From contig JAUXKG010000223.1 in the NCBI GenBank assembly GCA_030624355.1, positions 1 to 5,119 of the forward strand: a stretch of DNA of 5,119 nucleotides, read 5' to 3'. The notes below the pieces were generated by a model. That model had not been told where the DNA came from. It did not search any database and saw nothing but the letters and a program-made list of their open reading frames with translations. Origin of the DNA: Acidobacteriota bacterium (lineage in GTDB: Bacteria; Acidobacteriota; UBA6911; RPQK01; JADFOI01). Below are positions 4,591-5,119 of the stretch, one piece after another; position 1 is the first letter of the stretch; every line of letters starts with the position of its first letter. Made by a program: the position numbers and the translations under genes.

Positions 4591-5119
4591 ATGATTATCG
4601 ATCTGAATGAGCTCCGGCTGCGACATGAGCCACTCTCTCTGGATGTTGATTTCGACGACCAGCAATTGAAATTGTCCAGTGATGTCAGCCTGCTTAGGCG
4701 GCCTGTTCGATCCCAGCTGAGCATTTCCTGGGCCGGAGACCAGGTCAAGGTTGAGGGAAATTTGGAGGCTGACCTGGAGCTGACCTGCTGTCGCTGCCTT
4801 AGGTTCTTTGATCAGAGCCTGAAGAAAGATTTTCGGCTCGAGTACTGGCCTGATCCGGCGGTGACGCGGGAGGGAGAAGAAGTAGCCCTGAACTACCAGG
4901 ATCTGGTAGTGGGTTTCTATCGAAGCGATCAACTGGATCTGAAGGCTGTCGTTTACGAGCAGATTGTTCTGGAGATCTCCATGAAGCCAATCTGCAGCGA
5001 AAGTTGTAAGGGTTTGTGTGATCAGTGTGGAGCCAATCTCAATGAGAGTGAGTGCAGTTGTGAGAGTCAGCCCATCGATCCCAGACTGGCAGTTCTGTCC
5101 AAGATCAAGGAAAGGCTGA
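4591..5119 (+). CDS. yceD: DUF177/YceD-family protein (partial at the right window edge)
   Basis: At least 176 residues are visible, against about 165-190 for the family, so only a few are likely missing. Seen: an N-terminal beta-rich part with DLELTCCRCLRFFDQ (61-75), which matches the conserved C-x-R-C-L block, a central acidic segment, and the C-terminal cysteine signature with PICSESCKGLCDQCGANLN (133-151) followed by CSC (155-157) and DPRLAVL (163-169). The cysteines (135, 139, 143, 146, 155, 157) look able to hold a metal, as is usual in DUF177 members outside the Enterobacteriaceae. In Escherichia coli and many other bacteria yceD is co-transcribed with rpmF (ribosomal protein L32), and the family is linked to 23S rRNA and ribosome biogenesis; plant homologues act in plastid 23S rRNA processing. 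The start at 4591 is supported by GGAGGAG. Its upstream leader is interrupted by the MITE-like element. Confidence 0.93.
   Translation, partial: MIIDLNELRLRHEPLSLDVDFDDQQLKLSSDVSLLRRPVRSQLSISWAGDQVKVEGNLEADLELTCCRCLRFFDQSLKKDFRLEYWPDPAVTREGEEVALNYQDLVVGFYRSDQLDLKAVVYEQIVLEISMKPICSESCKGLCDQCGANLNESECSCESQPIDPRLAVLSKIKERL

Noticed and set aside
4299..4610. Plus-strand 103-codon frame across the inverted-repeat element
   Set aside because: It starts and ends outside functional signals, reads through both terminal repeats, and overlaps the yceD start. No transposase motif is visible.
4381..4932. Minus-strand 183-codon frame
   Set aside because: It is antisense to yceD and runs into the mobile element. 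The plus-strand cysteine signature of DUF177 is decisive.

Overview
This window looks like bacterial chromosome from an aerobic, Gram-negative-type organism. It carries two gene blocks that diverge from a 240-nt intergenic region (2883-3122). Taxonomic signal is limited. The long CuA-subunit variant, the exported CbiX-like protein and the moderate-to-high GC coding style would fit Acidobacteriota or a related phylum, but that is a low-confidence inference. No gene looks foreign, and I see no rRNA, tRNA or CRISPR array.

Left block (1-2882, all minus strand) reads right to left as one probable operon. It begins with an exported two-domain CbiX/SirB-fold protein (2882->1902). Next is a 54-residue protein (1886->1722) with one membrane helix, a four-cysteine zinc ribbon and an apparent TTG start. 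Then come cytochrome c oxidase subunit II with a complete CuA site (1636->851) and subunit I (834->1), which is cut by the window edge just before the CuB-ligand helix. Gaps are short (15, 85 and 16 nt) and three of the four genes have clear Shine-Dalgarno sequences. The two genes ahead of the oxidase are natural candidates for metal or cofactor handling or assembly, though this rests on context only.

Right block (3123-5119, plus strand) holds a complete dGTPase-family HD phosphohydrolase (3123-4244). It is followed by a DUF177/YceD-family protein (4591 onward) that lacks only its last few residues. In many bacteria yceD precedes rpmF (ribosomal protein L32) and fatty-acid/phospholipid genes, which would lie just past the right edge.

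The most striking element sits between these two genes. A 266-bp non-coding MITE-like insertion (4300-4565) has 30-bp terminal inverted repeats that match at 29 of 30 positions and is flanked by CTAG on both sides. The TGT ends and CTAG target resemble the IS481 family. Removing it and one CTAG restores a compact leader in which a TTGACA promoter lies just ahead of the strong yceD ribosome-binding site. The element therefore appears to have landed in the 5' leader of the yceD transcript.
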